Shown piece by piece: positions 61,050 through 64,000 of a stretch of 64,000 bases of DNA. Each line of letters opens with the position of its first letter. Position 1 is the first letter of the stretch. A program made the translations under genes and the position numbers. Origin of the DNA: Candidatus Equimonas faecalis. GTDB taxonomy: Bacteria; Bacteroidota; Bacteroidia; Bacteroidales; Bacteroidaceae. The stretch covers positions 1-64,000 of the forward strand of contig JAGHRT010000015.1 of assembly GCA_018066245.1 (NCBI GenBank), in the 5' to 3' direction. The notes under the pieces are model-generated. The model was given only the letters and a program-made list of their open reading frames with translations, ran no database searches and was not told the origin of the DNA.

Positions 61050-62123
61050 ATGCTCAAAACCCTTATCTGTTTCGTGCCCTTCGCAGTGTGCCTCTTTTGG
61101 TTTGCGGCCTTTGCCGCGTGCTACAGGAAGAGCGACGCGGCAAAGCGCACCCTCACATGGTTTCTCGCCACCTGCGTGGTGCTCTACTTCAACCACGGCT
61201 TATTCTTCACCGTGGGCATCCCTCAGAAGACGGAATGCGTGTGGGCCTTCTGTTCGCTGTCGGTGTATCCGCTATATTATATTTATATTTGTGCCCTCGT
61301 GTGCCGACCGCTGAAGGCCTGGCACAAACTGCTGTTCCTCCTGCCCGCCGCATTGGTAGCCGCAGCTATGCTGCTGACCGACGGACCGGCTCCGGAGACG
61401 GCCCGCAAGGTGATAAGCCTCGTCCAAATACCCCTCGTGTGCTATTTCGGATTTCGCAAGCTTCAGGCCTTCGACGCCAAACTGGCCGATACCTATGCCG
61501 ACACCGAGGAGCACAGCACGGGAGAAATAAAGGGACTGCTGCTGGCCTTCTTCCTCATCTCGGCGCTCTCCATCGTAGCCTCCGTGCTGGGCAGACAGTT
61601 CTTTGCCGAGACCAACTGGCCTTATCTCGTCACGGCCGCCCTACCCTTCTCCGTGTTGCTCTATGTGCTGGGCTTTATCGGCTTCGTGCGGCCGCACACT
61701 TCCTTACAGGATGACGATGAGAGCGCGGTACTTACGGCGCAGGACGAGGCCCTGCTGCCGGACTGTCAGCCAGAGGGACTGGGGGCGAAGATAGAGGCGC
61801 TGATGAGCGAGGAACACCTCTTCCTCATGAAAGGTCTGAAGATAGACGACGTGGCAGGCCGGACAGGTTCGTGCCGCACTTATGTATCCAATTATATCAA
61901 CCAGAAGCACGGCTGCTCCTTCTCCGACTATATCAACCGCCAGCGCATTGCCCACGCCAAGACGCTCATGCAGAGAGATGCCGGCGTCAAGATGTTGAGC
62001 GTGGCAATGAACTCCGGATTTTCCAGCGAGCAGTCGTTCTATCGCAACTTCCAGAAGTTTGAAGGCATGAAGCCCGCACAGTGGCAGCTACAACAGAGTG
62101 AATCAAGGGGTCAGACCCCCTGA
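61050..62123 (+). CDS. Membrane-anchored AraC-type regulator (multi-TM + HTH)
   Basis: 357 aa. The first about 215 residues contain some seven hydrophobic spans ('LICFVPFAVCLFWFAAFAAC', 'WFLATCVVLYF', 'LLFLLPAALVAAAMLL'). The C-terminal about 110 are an AraC DNA-binding domain: 'KIDDVAGRTGSCRTYVSNYI' (first helix-turn-helix) and 'VAMNSGFSSEQSFYRNFQKF' (second). A regulator that senses a signal at the membrane and binds DNA directly is the simplest reading. The last residues 'SESRGQTP' lie inside a terminator-like hairpin. It is divergent from the 1511-aa secreted protein and might control it. Confidence 0.88.
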   Translation: MLKTLICFVPFAVCLFWFAAFAACYRKSDAAKRTLTWFLATCVVLYFNHGLFFTVGIPQKTECVWAFCSLSVYPLYYIYICALVCRPLKAWHKLLFLLPAALVAAAMLLTDGPAPETARKVISLVQIPLVCYFGFRKLQAFDAKLADTYADTEEHSTGEIKGLLLAFFLISALSIVASVLGRQFFAETNWPYLVTAALPFSVLLYVLGFIGFVRPHTSLQDDDESAVLTAQDEALLPDCQPEGLGAKIEALMSEEHLFLMKGLKIDDVAGRTGSCRTYVSNYINQKHGCSFSDYINRQRIAHAKTLMQRDAGVKMLSVAMNSGFSSEQSFYRNFQKFEGMKPAQWQLQQSESRGQTP

Positions 62124-62128
62124 TTCAC
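62098..62128 (+). terminator. Hairpin overlapping the end of the AraC-type gene
   Basis: GTGAATCA-AGGGG pairs with CCCC-TGATTCAC; the stop codon TGA lies in the right arm. No long T-tract. Confidence 0.6.
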
Positions 62129-62164
62129 GTAAACAACCCGTGAACAGAGGGGGAGAGTGAATAG

Positions 62165-63004
62165 TCAGGGCTGGCGGGCGAGGACGAAGCGGGGACGGGA
62201 GTAGCAGTCGGGGATTTCCTCTACGCGGCAGAGCCCTGCGGATTGGAACAGACGGGCCACTTGGGCGGTGAAGGCGGTGTTGCACTCCACGGCTATTCCG
62301 CCGCCCGGCAGGAGCCCCCTGCGGGCAAGGCGGGCCAACGGGCGGTAGAAGCGCAGGGGGTCGTCGTCGGGCACGAACAGGGCCAAGTGGGGTTCGTGGT
62401 TCAGTACGTTGGGGTGCAGTCCGTCGCGCTCTGCCTCCAGAACGTAGGGCGGATTACTGAGAATGAAGGATATGGGGGGAGAGAGAAGGGTGTCGGGCAC
62501 GCGGGTAAGGTCCACTTCCCTGAATGTGGCTTCGAGGCCGTGGAGGCGAAAGTTATCCCGTGCCAGGCTAAGGGCTTGGGGCGATATGTCCCACGCTTCT
62601 ACGGAGATGCACGGGGCGCCGTGCTTGCAGGCGAGGGCTATGCAGCCGCTGCCGGTGCATACGTCAAGCACGCGTCCGTGGTCGGGAGCTTCGCGCAGGA
62701 AGATTTCCACGAGGCCTTCCGTCTCGGGGCGGGGTATGAGGGCTCGGCGGTCGGTGCGGATGCGGTGGCCGCAGAATGTGGTGCTGCCGAGTACGTACTG
62801 CACGGGCTCTCCGGCCTGAAGGCGGGCGGGAATGGTGGGGTCCCAATCTGACGGCACGCGGCCCAGAAGGATGTCGGCCTGGCTGAGGCCATAGCGTTCT
62901 TCAAACACGAGACGGGCTATGGCACGAGCCTCGGCGGCGCCGTAGAGGGGCGTAAGGGCGGCCTGTAGGCTGGCCGAAGGGCTTGGGCGTTCCGTCTTAT
63001 CCAT
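62165..63004 (-). CDS. prmC: Release factor glutamine methyltransferase
   Basis: 279 aa from ATG 63004 (MDKTERPSP); the track extends it through another gene. 'LDVCTGSGCIALA' binds S-adenosylmethionine and 'LSNPPYVLEAE' is the NPPY active-site motif; 'LIPRPETEGLV' is also diagnostic. It methylates the GGQ glutamine of RF1/RF2. The start overlaps the end of the upstream nuclease gene by 8 bp, so the two are translationally linked. Confidence 0.95.
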   Translation of the reverse strand: MDKTERPSPSASLQAALTPLYGAAEARAIARLVFEERYGLSQADILLGRVPSDWDPTIPARLQAGEPVQYVLGSTTFCGHRIRTDRRALIPRPETEGLVEIFLREAPDHGRVLDVCTGSGCIALACKHGAPCISVEAWDISPQALSLARDNFRLHGLEATFREVDLTRVPDTLLSPPISFILSNPPYVLEAERDGLHPNVLNHEPHLALFVPDDDPLRFYRPLARLARRGLLPGGGIAVECNTAFTAQVARLFQSAGLCRVEEIPDCYSRPRFVLARQP

Positions 63005-64000
63005 GGCAAAGGAGGTGGAAGGGACACTGGGCGCAGTGTTCGGTGTTGGGTGTGAATGGCTGTTCGGGATTGAGGATGTCGGCCACGACTGCAGACAGTC
63101 CTTTGAGGTAGTCCCCTGCCAGTGGGGCGAAGTCGGTGAGGGGGGATTGGCCCACCATGATGAGGGGCTCCTCCACCGGCCGGTTGAGAAAATAGAGGGC
63201 GGGAGCCACGGGCAGCGAGGCGGGCAGGAGCGTACTGGAATAGAGGAAAGTCTGGAGCAGATAGCGGGGGCGATTCTTGCCGGGCGTGAAGAGGGACGGG
63301 AGGTCGTCAGCAGATGCCAATGATTCGGCTTTTCCGCCTGTCTTGTAATCAACTACGCGGAGGATGCGCTGCCCGCCGACGGTTACTTCGTCGAGACGGT
63401 CGATGATTCCTCCCACCTGAACGGTGCGCCCGCTTCCGTCGGCACATTGCACGGCGAGTGTCTGGCTGTGCCACCCCTCCAAGCCGCGGATGATGATGGG
63501 CCCTTGCAGGGCCAGCTGCCGGTCGTAGCGCAGGAGCCGCTGCAAGTAGTGCTCCAGCACCTCGGCCACCACGCCGTTGTAATTGACGGGTGTTTCCATC
63601 TCGGCGAATGCCTGGCGGATGAAGCCGGCGATGAGGCTTTTCGCCTTCATGGCGTTGTCTATTTCAGAAGCCGTGATGGGGCGGGCGCAGTCGGCGGACA
63701 GGTGGCGGTAGAGAAGTTCGGCCAATTTGTGGAACAGCAATCCGAAGGTGTTTTCCGCGATGATGTCGGCGGGGTCGTCGGGCTTGCGGAGATGGCGCAT
63801 GTTTTGGTAATAGAACTTCAGGGGGCAGTCCAGATAGGTGTTGATGGCCGAGGGGGCGAGTTTCTTTATGTTGTCCAGCATTTCCGTGGTCTTCGGCTGA
63901 GGTTCGGGTCCGCGCGGCGGCATGGCGGGCATGGCCGTGAGGGTGAGATGGCGGATGGGAAGGGGGCTTTCAACCATAAGTTGCACCATGAAGCGCGACA
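62997..64000 (-). CDS. AddB-like PD-(D/E)XK nuclease, C-terminal part (runs off the window)
   Basis: Partial: the frame stays open to the window edge, and the ATG at 63989 is internal ('RFMVQLMVES'). About 334 C-terminal residues are visible. 'INTYLDCPLKFYYQNM' and the end 'CAQCPFHLLC' supply the spaced Cys residues of an AddB-type iron-sulfur nuclease domain, and 'LRVVDYKTGG' is the D-x-K part of the PD-(D/E)XK active site, with an upstream Asp in 'IIDRLDEV'. The family acts with an UvrD-like helicase in double-strand break repair. That partner would be expected outside the window. Confidence 0.85.
   Translation of the reverse strand, partial: SRFMVQLMVESPLPIRHLTLTAMPAMPPRGPEPQPKTTEMLDNIKKLAPSAINTYLDCPLKFYYQNMRHLRKPDDPADIIAENTFGLLFHKLAELLYRHLSADCARPITASEIDNAMKAKSLIAGFIRQAFAEMETPVNYNGVVAEVLEHYLQRLLRYDRQLALQGPIIIRGLEGWHSQTLAVQCADGSGRTVQVGGIIDRLDEVTVGGQRILRVVDYKTGGKAESLASADDLPSLFTPGKNRPRYLLQTFLYSSTLLPASLPVAPALYFLNRPVEEPLIMVGQSPLTDFAPLAGDYLKGLSAVVADILNPEQPFTPNTEHCAQCPFHLLCHG

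Noticed and set aside
62997-63352. Extension of prmC to the track start at 63352
   Set aside because: The extra 116 residues are read in the wrong frame of the nuclease gene; ATG 63004 gives a normal-length PrmC.

Overview
The window looks like a chromosome segment of a Bacteroidales bacterium, most likely Prevotellaceae or a close relative. The evidence is: the promoter element TAnnTTTG, often with TTTG or CTTG 19-20 bp upstream, before many genes and both tRNAs; weak or absent Shine-Dalgarno sites; fimbrillin/FISUMP lipoproteins; BspA-type LRR proteins; a PorE-like component of the type IX secretion system (T9SS); a TonB-linked outer-membrane barrel; and very large secreted proteins ending in a GRR...NGKKVIR-type tail. 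Base composition is GC-rich by eye except in one AT-rich block at about 32-36 kb. No database search was possible; all assignments come from reading motifs.

Layout. 0.6-12.2 kb: a giant secreted protein with a clan-D-like glycosidase core, a 57-aa peptide, an Rpn/PDDEXK-type nuclease, a second small peptide and a fimbrillin-FISUMP lipoprotein. 12.7-15.3 kb: ruvX, def and an in-frame fusion of 5-formyltetrahydrofolate cyclo-ligase with a lytic-transglycosylase lipoprotein, then tRNA-Ser. 15.9-31.5 kb: a third small peptide followed by three giant same-strand secreted proteins (965, 1445 and 2640 aa), probably one transcription unit. 31.5-36.0 kb: a repeat-rich, AT-rich accessory block with a tight minus-strand operon (TerB-like protein, coiled-coil membrane protein, VWA-like lipoprotein) behind a long hairpin-forming leader, then a porin remnant that keeps a Pho-box-like promoter. 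36.0-41.5 kb: an outer-membrane barrel protein divergent from an AAA ATPase-DUF4435 (TOPRIM-like) pair resembling the PARIS defence system. 41.6-48.3 kb: lemA, an HtpX-like protease, an anaerobic sulfatase-maturase-like radical SAM protein, a GPH sugar symporter, ribE, nth and an SGNH hydrolase. 48.4-52.3 kb (minus): tyrA, nagA and a phosphohexomutase. 52.4-56.2 kb: porE, tRNA-Pro, a transposase remnant and a lipoprotein. 56.2-64 kb: a 1511-aa secreted Asp-box/LamG/PKD protein, a membrane-anchored AraC-type regulator, prmC and a partial AddB-like nuclease.

How the parts fit. PorE supports a T9SS in this organism, and the giant proteins carry tails compatible with export or surface attachment. 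Glycosidase, Asp-box, LamG, cohesin-like and dockerin-like modules, with nagA, the GPH symporter and the sulfatase maturase, suggest a host-glycan or polysaccharide forager. Three small Lys-Tyr-Pro/Trp-acidic peptides each sit directly beside a large exported protein gene and form an unexplained family. The most system-like novelties are the TerB/coiled-coil/VWA operon with its leader, the small-peptide family, the AAA-DUF4435 pair and the folate enzyme-transglycosylase fusion. Several repeat families lie between genes, and some have been captured inside coding sequence.
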